In this document: piece by piece, positions 1-8,345 of the stretch | Position numbering within the stretch: position 1 is the stretch's first letter | Layout: each line of letters begins with the position of its first letter | Origin: Rivularia sp. T60_A2020_040 | GTDB taxonomy: Bacteria; Cyanobacteriota; Cyanobacteriia; Cyanobacteriales; Nostocaceae | Assembly: GCA_015272215.1 (NCBI GenBank) | Contig: JACYMD010000110.1 | Coordinates: 1-64,000, forward strand | DNA: 64,000 nt | Direction: 5' to 3' | The notes under the pieces: generated by a model | The model's database searches: none | Told to the model about the DNA's origin: nothing | The model's input: only the letters and a program-made list of their open reading frames with translations | Made by a program: the position numbers and the translations under genes

Positions 1-51
1 TACTCTCAACTTCCAGACTTTTGATAAAACTCAGATTGTTTCCGTTTAAAG

Positions 52-696
52 TATAATAATCCTAAATTCTCAACCAACAAGAAAGCTAAACGTACTTTGA
101 AAATTAGGCAGAGACGAGTTAGCAAAAAACTTAAAGGTAGCAAAAATCGTAAAAAAGCAGCAAACAAGTTAGGACGTTTCCATAAAAAGATTACAGATAA
201 GCGAGTTGCTTACCAGTGGGATGTTGCTAGCAAGATAGTATCCAGAAAGATTGATGCTATTGCGTTAGAGAATTTAAATATCTCTGGAATGTTGAAGCGT
301 TGTAAAGTTAAAATTGATGAGAATACTGGTAGGTTTCTGAAAAATGGACAATCAAGAAAAAAAGGGTTAAATCGTGCTATCTCTGATGCAAGTTGGAGTG
401 AATTAATTTTAAAGATTGAGTATCTAGCTGCAAAGCAAGGAAAAGTCGTAATTAAAATTAATCAATCGCACTCTTCGCAAGAATGCAGAAATTGTGGACA
501 CACCGATAAATCAAACCGTGATGGCGAGAAGTTCATTTGTACAGAATGCGGATATCACGAACACGCTGACATCGGTGCTGCAAAAACAATCAGAGATAGA
601 GGCTTGGAGATAGTACGCGGGGACTCCGCGAAACTTGCTGCTAGACAGCTAAACGCCCAAAAGGTATCACCACGCACTTACGTGCAAACGTGGTGA
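52..696 (+). pseudogene. tnpB: TnpB (IS605/IS1341 OrfB family), 5'-truncated
   Basis: The C-terminal two thirds of a TnpB RNA-guided nuclease/transposase accessory protein. Visible are the basic QRRVSKKLKGSKNRKK helix, the second catalytic acidic motif (IALENLNISGM), the four-cysteine zinc finger (CRNCG then CTECGY) and the third acidic motif (HADIGAAKTIRDRG). The RuvC-I aspartate region is missing. The frame that gives good family sequence runs back to about base 28, where it meets a TAA at 25-27. A different frame over bases 2-46 reads FQTFDKTQIVSV, which resembles the preceding TnpB segment, so a frameshift near base 45 is likely. The only possible start for the intact piece is a TTG at 97. 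I infer a decayed, catalytically dead copy. The window edge prevents seeing the true 5' end. Confidence 0.75.
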
Positions 697-776
697 GTTT
701 GGGAACCTGTGTAAACAGGATATTAAGGCTGTGAAGTCTTAAGAATCTCCGCACCTTTAGGTCGGAGAGCGTCAAC
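697..776 (+). ncRNA. tnpB right end / omega (re)RNA 3' scaffold
   Basis: Just after the tnpB stop the sequence contains AAGAATCTCCGCACC, a short loop, then GGTCGGAGAGCGTCAAC, ending near 775. A GAATC(C/T)CCGC hairpin followed by a GTCAAC end is the usual right end of IS605/IS1341 elements. It doubles as the 3' scaffold of the TnpB guide RNA, so the guide would start just after it. The assignment rests on resemblance to the family and on position. There is no evidence here for transcription. Confidence 0.6.
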
Positions 777-782
777 ACTAAC

Positions 783-1073
783 TTAATATCTGGTGGTCGT
801 TCCTGTAGTATCAGTTCCAGTAACATTTGGATCGCGATAAGCTACTGTGTCATTACGTTTTTTACGACCTCCTAATCCTGCTAAACCAAGCAAACCTAAC
901 AAACCTAACCATCCCCAATCAAATCCATCATTTTCTCGAACTGTAACTGTTCTATTTATATCGGGATTTACAGTCTCTGTTTGAGCAGAAGCAGGAAGTG
1001 ATAAAGGTAAGGCGGCTAAACTAACAGCAAAAGCACTAGTACAGAGAGTTTTAGATAAATTGGTAAGCTTCAT
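783..1073 (-). CDS. Small secreted WGxxGxxG-type protein
   Basis: A 96-residue protein. The ATG at 1073 is preferred over an upstream alternative at 1100 because AAGGA lies about 8 bases before it and because the protein then starts with a textbook signal peptide (MKLTNLSK, a hydrophobic stretch, then PASAQ). The mature part has a short polar segment, then WGWLGLLGLLGLAGLGGRKKR. This glycine/leucine-rich hydrophobic patch ends in a basic cluster and is followed by a Thr/Gly-rich tail. It matches the WGxxGxxG family of small exported cyanobacterial proteins, whose function is unknown. The patch could be a sorting or membrane-anchoring signal, by analogy with GlyGly- or PEP-CTERM tails (inference). 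It sits tail to tail with the tnpB remnant. Confidence 0.75.
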   Translation of the reverse strand: MKLTNLSKTLCTSAFAVSLAALPLSLPASAQTETVNPDINRTVTVRENDGFDWGWLGLLGLLGLAGLGGRKKRNDTVAYRDPNVTGTDTTGTTTRY

Positions 1074-1100
1074 GGTAATTTTCCTTACTGGTTTCGACAA

Positions 1101-1491
1101 TTAAAACAATGATTTTGACGAGTATTAACTAGTCCAAGGACTGGGGAATGAAATTAACTCTAAGCATTTTTAATCGCGTTAGCCACAACCCAAGGAGTAC
1201 TAGTAAACACAATAGATGTTTCCGCTTTGTCTTTACTCTCACTGTAGGAATAAACTCATCTCATCCCTTAGCAACAAATATCAAGAAGTCGGGTTTTTAC
1301 TTTAAATATTTAATTTTTTTAATATCAGCGAGCAAGATGTAAGCCCTCCGGGCAGGCTGCGCCAACGCACTACTTCTCACCACACGAGTGCGTCTACTCC
1401 TCAAGAAATATTGGCATTTTAATACAGATGTACTATGATAGATAAAACGACTCAATAGAAGTCTTTGAGAAGATAAATCAAAATTTGTCCT
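1101..1491. other. Intergenic, no gene seen; palindromic repeat
   Basis: About 390 bases with no convincing gene. It includes AAGTCGGGTTTTTACT near 1286-1301, which is one arm of the repeat family seen at 32470 and 60999. It also holds a GC-rich palindromic piece (CCCTCCGGGCAGGCTGCGCC, near 1343-1362) of a kind common in Nostocales spacers. Confidence 0.5.
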
Positions 1492-1755
1492 ATGGTTAAA
1501 CATTTTATTCTCAGTATCAACCCTACAGCTAAGCACGAATGGGATAGATGTATTTTGCGTGACGTGCTTAGTTCTAAACGTCCCGATATTGCAAAATTAA
1601 TTGCTGAAGCTGTCGATGCTGATGGGGGTAATTATTTGATCAGCGTAAATATTGATATAGAAGTTTTGCAGCAAGAAAAAGTACCACTAGCGGAACAGTT
1701 ACAGTTCACATTTCCCGAAGTATCACAAAAGCCTCAGTTGCGAGAAGCAGCGTAA
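1492..1755 (+). CDS. Hypothetical 87-aa protein
   Basis: I do not recognise this protein. It is 87 residues, starts MVKHFILSINP and has no signal peptide or membrane segment. It mixes charged and hydrophobic residues in a pattern compatible with a small alpha/beta fold (SINPTAKHEW; DGGNYLISVNIDIEVLQ). No clear ribosome binding site precedes the ATG, so the start is uncertain. It faces the glycosyltransferase gene tail to tail, with a tandem-repeat tract between them. Codon use looks natural and there is no competing frame, so I keep it as a probable gene of unknown function. Confidence 0.45.
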   Translation: MVKHFILSINPTAKHEWDRCILRDVLSSKRPDIAKLIAEAVDADGGNYLISVNIDIEVLQQEKVPLAEQLQFTFPEVSQKPQLREAA

Positions 1756-1758
1756 ATC

Positions 1759-1831
1759 AAGTTAGTTGACAGTTGACAGTTATCAGTTATTAATTCCCAA
1801 TTACCAATTACCCATTACCAATTACCAATTT
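1759..1831. repeat. Short tandem repeats (GTTGACA / AATTACC type)
   Basis: Runs of AGTTGACAGTT followed by repeated CCAATTACC-type heptamer-like units. Closely similar tracts occur at 2973-3049, 8104-8155, 8250-8342, 22623-22850 and 51541-51650. These are the short tandemly repeated sequences typical of filamentous cyanobacterial spacers. Confidence 0.8.
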
Positions 1832-2963
1832 ATAATTTTTGTAGTAATTGAGCGATTTGCTGATTAATATTTGCTACATTAAAACGCTGACTGGCGGTGT
1901 TGCGGGCTGTTTCCGCAATGGCGGCAGTCTTTTGCTTGTCTTCGATACAGGAGTTAATCACTTTGGTGAGTTCCTGGGGATTTCCCGGAGTTGAGAGAAA
2001 GCCGTTTATACCAGATTGTACTAACTCAACTGCACCACCGGATGCTGCTGCAACTACGGGGGTTCCGGATAGCATGGCTTCTACAATTACTCTTCCAAAA
2101 GGTTCGGGAGCGGTGGAGGTATGAGCAACTAAATCGCAAGCTGCCATCAACAGGGGAATATCATTGCGAAAACCTAAGAATTTGACTCGGTTTTGTAGTT
2201 GTAATTTATCGATTTGTTGATGCAATTGCTTGACGTAATCTTGTTCACCAAATAAAGCATCTCCTACTAAAATTACGGCAACTTCTGGCGGACATTTTGC
2301 TAATGCTTCAATTAATATATGCTGTCCTTTCCAAGGTGCAAGACGGCTGAAATGTCCAACGATAAATTTATCATCGAGTTCTAATTTTTGTCTAAGTTGT
2401 TGAATTTCAGATTCTTGATTTAAATAATTTTGCGGTTCAAAACCGTTGTAAACTATTTCGACTAATTCGGCTTTTCCTCCAGCTTCGATAAAGGCTTTTT
2501 TACTAGCTTGAGAATTGGCAATTACGAGTTTTGCACGATTTGCTAAAGTCACTGCAATACGGCGGTTTGTTTGACTAAAGTGTTCTGGTGAAAGAATATC
2601 GTGTAGGTGAAATACTAAGGGACGACCACTAAAAAAGCCTGCAATTGCACCAACAACTAATGCTTTTTGGGTATTGGCATAAATTAAATCGTAATTACGA
2701 GCAATTTTTACTACTTTAGTAATTAAAGGTGCAAGTTGAGTAATACTTGCTAATCCTTGGGTAAGAGAACTTTCTTTTTTTACTTGTATTTTTTGATTAG
2801 TTAAAACCTCTACGGGAATCTGATTTTTTTCTAATAAATCCTTAAAAGAACCATCTGCAAATAACCCCACCAGGCAATTATTTTGATAAGGTTTGGCAAT
2901 ATCTATTAAACATAGTTCAGCACCACCAGGTTTACCGCTTTGGTCTAAAAATAATATTTTCAT
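1830..2963 (-). CDS. Glycosyltransferase family 4 (GT-B)
   Basis: A 377-residue retaining GT-B glycosyltransferase. The N-terminal Rossmann domain starts MKILFLDQSGKPGGAELCL, with the glycine-rich acceptor loop. The C-terminal donor domain has the HFSRLAPWKGQHILIEAL strand-helix, then APEPFGRVIVEAMLSGTPVVAAASGGAVELV, the family's EX7E nucleotide-sugar binding motif. The length is normal for GT4. It lies with a GT2 and another GT4 gene, all on the minus strand, which suggests assembly of an exopolysaccharide or glycan. The sugar and acceptor cannot be told from sequence. The spacers on both sides are short tandem repeats, so co-transcription with its neighbours is not certain. Confidence 0.88.
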   Translation of the reverse strand: MKILFLDQSGKPGGAELCLIDIAKPYQNNCLVGLFADGSFKDLLEKNQIPVEVLTNQKIQVKKESSLTQGLASITQLAPLITKVVKIARNYDLIYANTQKALVVGAIAGFFSGRPLVFHLHDILSPEHFSQTNRRIAVTLANRAKLVIANSQASKKAFIEAGGKAELVEIVYNGFEPQNYLNQESEIQQLRQKLELDDKFIVGHFSRLAPWKGQHILIEALAKCPPEVAVILVGDALFGEQDYVKQLHQQIDKLQLQNRVKFLGFRNDIPLLMAACDLVAHTSTAPEPFGRVIVEAMLSGTPVVAAASGGAVELVQSGINGFLSTPGNPQELTKVINSCIEDKQKTAAIAETARNTASQRFNVANINQQIAQLLQKL

Positions 2964-2972
2964 TTTTATAAA

Positions 2973-3049
2973 GGTAATTGGTAATGGGTAATTGGTAATG
3001 GGTAATTAATAACTCTTAACTGTCAACTGTCAACTGTCCACTGTCAACT
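2973..3049. repeat. Short tandem repeats between glycosyltransferases
   Basis: GGTAATTGGTAATGGGTAAT units followed by AACTGTCAACTGTC units. They fill nearly the whole spacer between the GT4 and GT2 genes. Confidence 0.8.
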
Positions 3050-3070
3050 AAATCCTTATTTTTACCAATT

Positions 3071-3937
3071 TTACCAAGGTAAATAATTATATTTGAAGCA
3101 ACCTTGTAATTGACCTCCTCGCCAAGCTAAATCCATTAAACTTTGTGTTAAGGTCGCTTTGTCGCCAAATCTCGTTAAAAAACGGATGGGGAACATTACT
3201 GCTGTTTTGATCATAGTTTTCCAGGAAATCAGTTGAGGCATTCCCATCGGTCGATGTTTTTTATACATTAATGCTTCTTGACAACCCATATTCCAAGCAC
3301 GAAGGCAAATATCCTTGATAGTGTTACGAAACCGAAAATGAATTAACGCATCTTCTACTTCATGAGGTTTAATTCCTTGCTGTTGAATTCTCCAACCATA
3401 ATCAACGTCATCGAGAATGGCAATATTCTCATCAAAACCACCGATGGTTCGATGAAGTTGACGTTTAACACCAAAGTTATTTCCACTGATTAACGGTAAA
3501 TATGGATGATCGAAACCCACTCCAAAACCGTTTTCACATCCGTAAGTTTTGACTAACCAGGGTTCATTTAGTTTCCAGTGTTCGTCTCGTCCACCTACTA
3601 AGTCATATTTATCTAAAGCTTCACCCATTGCTGCTACCCAACCGGGAGCGATTTCGTCGTCTGCATCACAAAAAGCCAATGCTTGGGAGTCAGCAGCACT
3701 AGCACCAACATTACGAGCGTGAGCGGCTCCTCGTTTTTTAGATGCATTGACTATCTTTAAATTAGGCAAACGTTGTTGATAAGTTTGCACAATTTTGATT
3801 GTTTCATCTGTTGAGCCGTTGTCAGCAATAATTATTTCCCAAGGCTCCGACCACTGTTGTTGCATTAGTGCTTCTAATTGCACATTAATCGTATCTGCTG
3901 CGTTAAAACAAGGTATTATAACACTTAACTTCATCAT
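3071..3937 (-). CDS. Glycosyltransferase family 2 (GT-A)
   Basis: A 288-residue inverting-type glycosyltransferase. It begins MMKLSVIIPCFNAADTI, with IIIADNGSTDETI as the nucleotide-binding strand and aspartates. The metal-binding DxD is in ALAFCDADDEIAPGW, and GGFDENIAILDDVDYGWR near residue 175 is the usual GT2 acceptor/catalytic segment with acidic residues. A GGGAG ribosome binding site lies about 8 bases before the start. It is soluble, with no clear membrane helices. It sits between two GT4 genes on the same strand and probably belongs to the same glycan pathway (inference). Substrates are unknown. Confidence 0.87.
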   Translation of the reverse strand: MMKLSVIIPCFNAADTINVQLEALMQQQWSEPWEIIIADNGSTDETIKIVQTYQQRLPNLKIVNASKKRGAAHARNVGASAADSQALAFCDADDEIAPGWVAAMGEALDKYDLVGGRDEHWKLNEPWLVKTYGCENGFGVGFDHPYLPLISGNNFGVKRQLHRTIGGFDENIAILDDVDYGWRIQQQGIKPHEVEDALIHFRFRNTIKDICLRAWNMGCQEALMYKKHRPMGMPQLISWKTMIKTAVMFPIRFLTRFGDKATLTQSLMDLAWRGGQLQGCFKYNYLPW

Positions 3938-4002
3938 TCAGTTTTCTCCCGTACTAATTTGCTGATTTGTATACTTGACTCTCCTCAGTATTAAATTTTG
4001 AT

Positions 4003-5187
4003 TTATGCTAATATTACATTCCTGACTTGGAGAGCGATTTTATCCCAATCGAAGTTGTTAACTGCATATTCGCGACATTCTTCTCGTGAAGGTTTGGTTA
4101 TTTGTCCATTTAATACCTGTTCTAATTTTTTTGCGATCGCGCTTATTTCTATTGATTCTGTAATCAATTGGGGTGAAAATGGTTCGAGAATTTCCGGCAT
4201 TCCACCGACGGGGGTACAGATTACCGGGGTACCACAAGCGAGGGATTCTACAATTGCTAATCCGAAACCTTCAAAGGATTGTGAAGGCATTATTGAAAAA
4301 TCTGCTGCTTGATAAGCTACTGGTAGGAGTTCGTCTGGTAGGAAACCTAAAAAATTCACGTTGTCTTCGAGTCCTAATTCTGTAACTTGTTGGTGTAAAC
4401 TATTTTGTAGAGGTCCACGTCCGGCGATCGCCAAGTAAATATTGGGAATTTTTGGTTTGATTTGAGCTATGGCTACAAGTAATTTATCAAGTCCGACACG
4501 ATGTACTAAACGTCTGGATGTAAATAATGTCGGACGTTCTAATGACCATCCCAGTTTAATGCGTGCTTGTTGGATTGATAAGTCGGGTTTAAAACTATTA
4601 ATATCGACTCCACCGGGAATTATGTGAATTTTCTCCCAGGGAATTTGATACTGTTGATGCAAAATATTACCGAAGGCTTTACTCAGAACTATGAAGCGAT
4701 GACAGCGTTGATAGGTTCTTTGTTCTACTAAGGATTTTTTCAACAAAGCTTTGATGTTACCCACTCCTTCTTCTTGAGATTCTGAAGCCCAAGGACCATG
4801 AAAATTAAAGGTTATTGGCACATCTGCGGGTAATAAGTCCAATATTGGCAGGCTATATAAGGCGAAGTGCAAGTTTATTGCATCTGGCTTGGTTTTTCTG
4901 GTTTTTTGAAAGTTATTCCTCACCGACCACAATCTTTGTAATATGCTTGTGTCTGGTGCAGCTAAATTTGTCATTTTGATGGGTAGGTTAGTTTCTTCTT
5001 CAGGTAAACCTACTCCGCATAATTCTACTTGGTCTTTATTCTTCGCTAATCTCAGTGTAAGTTCGTACACATACCTTTCCAAACCTCCGGGAGTTTTGGG
5101 AAACCAGCCTAAACCCAAGCAAAGTATTGATGCTGGCTTTACTGATGTATGGTTCTTTTCATTACATATCACTTTTTCTGCTTCCAT
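4003..5187 (-). CDS. Glycosyltransferase family 4 (GT-B)
   Basis: A 394-residue GT-B enzyme. The N-terminal domain has LGLGWFPKTPGGLERYVYELTLRLAK, where GGLERYV is the typical glycine-rich loop. In the C-terminal domain LFTSRRLVHRVGLDKLL is followed by SFEGFGLAIVESLACGTPVICTPVGGMPEIL, the EX7E donor-binding motif. A CGGAG ribosome binding site lies 8-9 bases before the ATG. It is the upstream-most gene of the three glycosyltransferases on this strand and is followed directly by the GT2 gene, so these two may be co-transcribed. The sugar and acceptor are unknown. Confidence 0.88.
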   Translation of the reverse strand: MEAEKVICNEKNHTSVKPASILCLGLGWFPKTPGGLERYVYELTLRLAKNKDQVELCGVGLPEEETNLPIKMTNLAAPDTSILQRLWSVRNNFQKTRKTKPDAINLHFALYSLPILDLLPADVPITFNFHGPWASESQEEGVGNIKALLKKSLVEQRTYQRCHRFIVLSKAFGNILHQQYQIPWEKIHIIPGGVDINSFKPDLSIQQARIKLGWSLERPTLFTSRRLVHRVGLDKLLVAIAQIKPKIPNIYLAIAGRGPLQNSLHQQVTELGLEDNVNFLGFLPDELLPVAYQAADFSIMPSQSFEGFGLAIVESLACGTPVICTPVGGMPEILEPFSPQLITESIEISAIAKKLEQVLNGQITKPSREECREYAVNNFDWDKIALQVRNVILA

Positions 5188-5839
5188 ATAAAACTCCGAT
5201 AATATTTATCATAACTGCAAGATATTACTTAGATTTGATGAATTAAATTCAATACTTTATACTCTCTTGCGGTCAAATTGTTCATAAAAAACCAATTTAA
5301 TACTAGACTTTATGTATGTATACATATATACCTTTGTTTGGCATAAATACAATCAATATTATCTATTTTTTGTATTTCATAAATAAACATAATCCTTTTT
5401 TATTTAAAAATATTGTATTAGTTTAATGAATTTTATGTAAAACAAATCCTTAGTTTGCTATTCGTGATTATTCTTAGTGATGAAAGCTGAATTACAAAAC
5501 TTTGGCTGGACATGAAGCCGAGGGAATTTACAACGGATTTACAAAATTAAAATTGGAATTTGTTGATTTTTATCTGGTTACTCCATAGTTATTTAGATTT
5601 CGCTAAAATAAGATGTAAATCAAATTAATCTGTTGAAAAATTTTACAAAATACAAGGAAAAGTGTGTTGATTAGGGGGTCTCACCCATCGATAATTAGAT
5701 TTTTAATGATTACTTATAACTATATATTGTAAAAAATAAATTAGTAAATTGTTCATCATTTTTATTGATGGTAATCATAGATGAATTGGAGTATATCGGT
5801 ACAAGTAGAGATTAAATAATCAAGAGAAGAAATAATAAG
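5188..5839. other. AT-rich divergent intergenic region
   Basis: About 650 bases between divergent genes. It is very AT-rich, has no supported ORF, and presumably holds the promoters of the GT4 gene (minus) and the beta-propeller gene (plus). I see no defined operator or RNA structure in it. Confidence 0.5.
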
Positions 5840-5862
5840 AATTAAATTAAATTAAATTAAAT
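5840..5862 (+). repeat. ATTAA pentanucleotide tandem repeat in 5' leader
   Basis: About five tandem copies of an AATTA unit lie immediately before the ATG of the beta-propeller gene, where the ribosome binding site should be. The nearest purine-rich candidate (AAGAGAAGAA, near 5821) is more than 30 bases upstream of the ATG. Confidence 0.75.
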
Positions 5863-5863
5863 T

Positions 5864-8065
5864 ATGCGAAATAATTTTATAGCAAGATTGGGCAGATTAT
5901 ATTTATATATTAAAAACTTAATTGTCAGTAATATTAGATATGGTAAAACGGAGAAATTTCTTTTATTTTTAAGTGTTGCATTAGCGATTTCGATGGTAGT
6001 TACAATTCATTTGGATGGAAAAGTAACTCCTGCGGCTTCTTCATCTCGCTATAAAACTTCCTGGATTGGGAATAGTTTTGGAGGTGGTGATAAGTGGGTA
6101 CAAATTCAAGTTAGTGGAATGTATGTTGCACCAGATGGAATTATTTATACGAATAGTTTGTGGGATGAAGCAGGTAGGGAAGTCGGGATTTATCGCAATG
6201 GGGATGTAGTTGGAAAAGCTGAGGATTTACATGGATGGGGAAGAAACGGTGGAGTTGCGATTACGGCAGATAAAAAATATATTTATGTCGCGATGAAGCA
6301 ATCGGGAATTGATCAGAAAAAAGATGGATTTCCGCCAAAAGGAACGAATTGGTACTGTGTCAGACGTTATGATTTGACTGGTAAAACTGCACCCTTTGTT
6401 AATGGTAAGGGGTGGGATAAAAGTATGTTAATTGTTAGTAATGATTCGGAAGTAACAGGACTTGCAACTGTAGGTAGTGAGCTATTTGTCAGCGATAGTG
6501 CGACGAATAAGGTGCGTGTTTATAACACCGATAATATGCAGGAGTTACGTAGTTTTGATCTAGAAAAACCGGGAAATATTGCTGTTGATAAACAAGGTAG
6601 TTTATGGATAATTGGAGGTAACAAGATTGTCCATTATTCAAAGCAAGGTAAGCCATTACCAGAAGTAATTTCAAGGTTAGATAAACCCAGTGCAGTTGCT
6701 ATCGATAATCGCGGTAGACTATTGATTGCGGATAATGGTATTAAGCAGCAAGTTTTAATTTATGATATTACTAATCAACCAAAACTAATTAATACTTTTG
6801 GTGTTAAAGGTGGAATTTATGCGGGAATTCCTGGAGAAGTTAAAGATTTAAAATTTTACGGTATTTCAGGAGTTGGTAGCGACAGTTGGGGTAACATTTA
6901 TATTAGTAATGATGGATTTGAACGTTCTGGAGTAGATTTACGTAAGTTTTCTGCATCAGGTAAATTAGAATGGAAGTTATTAGGATTGCAATTTCTTGAT
7001 AACGCTGATGTAGACCCAGTAACAAATGGTTTGGATGTATATACTAAGAACGAACGTTTTGTAATGGATTACAGTAAATCAGCGGGGAAAGAAGCAACTT
7101 ATAAAGGTTACACTTTAAACGCTTTTAAATATCCTCAAGACTCCCGTTTGCATACCGCACCCGATGCACCATTTGTTCGTCATATCCAGGGTAAAACTTT
7201 TTTGTACCTGACAGATATGTACAATGGAATGCTGCAAATTTACCGTTTCAATCGACAAACCGACGGTGAAATTGCCATACCTTCAGGAATGTTTGTCGGT
7301 ACTCATCCAAATGGTAAACCAGCTTTAGGAAATAATTTTCCTCCTTTTCAACCTTTGGAAGGAGAATGGATTTGGCGTGATAAAAACGGTAACGGTGCAT
7401 TTGACCGTGATGAATATGATAAAAGTAAAGATTATCCTTATATTGGTGGATGGTGGGTAGATAGTAAAGGCGACGTTTGGAAAAGTTTACGTACTCAAGA
7501 TGGTGTAGGGATTCGTCATTTTCCTTTACAAGGATTAGATAAAAATGGAAATCCCATCTACAGTTACAGCAAGATGGAAAAAATTGATCATCCAAAAATA
7601 TTCGGTGATTTACGTAGGATAGAATATTTTCCCGAAACTGACACGATGTATTTATCGGGTTACACTCCAGATAATCCTGCAATTAACGGTGATTATGCCA
7701 AGTTAATCGGCTCGGAAATCGCTCGTTACGACAATTGGAGTCAAGGAAATCGTATCCCAAAATGGCGCATAGTGCTTCCTGTAGATAAAAGCGCACCTCC
7801 AGAAGTCTTGAATCCGGCAGCAATGAGTATTGCAGGAGATTATGTATTTGCTGTGACTGTGAAGAAAGCTGAAGTATACGTTTATGATGCGAAGACGGGA
7901 AGACAGGTGAGGGTTTTGAAACCAGGAGCAGAAGTATTTGGAGAAACTGGTTGGGTTGATATTCCTTATGGGGTACGTGCTTTTCAACGTAAAAATGGTG
8001 AGTATTTAGTGTTTGTGGAGGAAGATGCGAAAGCGAAGGTGATAATGTATAGGTTTAATGGTTAA
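5864..8065 (+). CDS. Membrane-anchored NHL/SMP-30-like beta-propeller protein
   Basis: A 733-residue protein. One hydrophobic segment (KFLLFLSVALAISMVVTIHL, about residues 31-50) follows a basic N-terminus, so it should be a signal anchor with the rest outside the cytoplasm. The body repeats strand motifs of the form 'xxIAVDKQGSLWIIG', 'AVAIDNRGRLLIADNG' and 'YGVRAFQRKNGEYLVFVEE', typical of six-bladed NHL or SMP-30/gluconolactonase propellers, and probably contains more than one propeller. An EF-hand-like DKNGNGAFDRDEYD loop sits near residue 508 and may bind calcium. It lies head to head with a glycosyltransferase gene, so a cell-surface or polysaccharide role is plausible but unproven. The start codon follows a pentanucleotide repeat. 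Confidence 0.75.
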   Translation: MRNNFIARLGRLYLYIKNLIVSNIRYGKTEKFLLFLSVALAISMVVTIHLDGKVTPAASSSRYKTSWIGNSFGGGDKWVQIQVSGMYVAPDGIIYTNSLWDEAGREVGIYRNGDVVGKAEDLHGWGRNGGVAITADKKYIYVAMKQSGIDQKKDGFPPKGTNWYCVRRYDLTGKTAPFVNGKGWDKSMLIVSNDSEVTGLATVGSELFVSDSATNKVRVYNTDNMQELRSFDLEKPGNIAVDKQGSLWIIGGNKIVHYSKQGKPLPEVISRLDKPSAVAIDNRGRLLIADNGIKQQVLIYDITNQPKLINTFGVKGGIYAGIPGEVKDLKFYGISGVGSDSWGNIYISNDGFERSGVDLRKFSASGKLEWKLLGLQFLDNADVDPVTNGLDVYTKNERFVMDYSKSAGKEATYKGYTLNAFKYPQDSRLHTAPDAPFVRHIQGKTFLYLTDMYNGMLQIYRFNRQTDGEIAIPSGMFVGTHPNGKPALGNNFPPFQPLEGEWIWRDKNGNGAFDRDEYDKSKDYPYIGGWWVDSKGDVWKSLRTQDGVGIRHFPLQGLDKNGNPIYSYSKMEKIDHPKIFGDLRRIEYFPETDTMYLSGYTPDNPAINGDYAKLIGSEIARYDNWSQGNRIPKWRIVLPVDKSAPPEVLNPAAMSIAGDYVFAVTVKKAEVYVYDAKTGRQVRVLKPGAEVFGETGWVDIPYGVRAFQRKNGEYLVFVEEDAKAKVIMYRFNG

Positions 8066-8103
8066 AAAATTGATCGTGGATTAAAATGGATTTCACGGAT
8101 TTA

Positions 8104-8345
8104 ATTTTCCATTACCAATTCCCAATTAGCAATTACCAATTAGCAATTAAGTTGTCACGCATTTAATTTGTATTTTTCTAACGGGCAGGATGCCCGCACT
8201 ACAAGACTTTAATAAAATTTGAATATACTTTCTTAAAGGCTTTTTAGCTTACCAATTACCCATTACCCATTACCAATTACCAATTCCCAATTCCCAATTA
8301 CTAATTACTAATTACCAATTACCAATTAGCAATTAGCAATTACCT
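8104..8345. repeat. Tandem AATTACC repeats flanking a dispersed palindrome
   Basis: AATTACCAATT-type tracts lie at 8104-8155 and 8250-8342. Between them, 8157-8219 holds a roughly 60-base element with the palindrome CGGGCAGGATGCCCG followed by CACTACAAGACTT. The same element recurs almost unchanged at 27805-27866, and its first part also occurs near 61852-61876. Confidence 0.8.

Noticed and set aside
7248-7682. A 144-codon minus-strand frame inside the beta-propeller gene
   Set aside because: It is fully inside a well-supported gene on the other strand, with tyrosine/histidine-rich composition typical of an antisense shadow.
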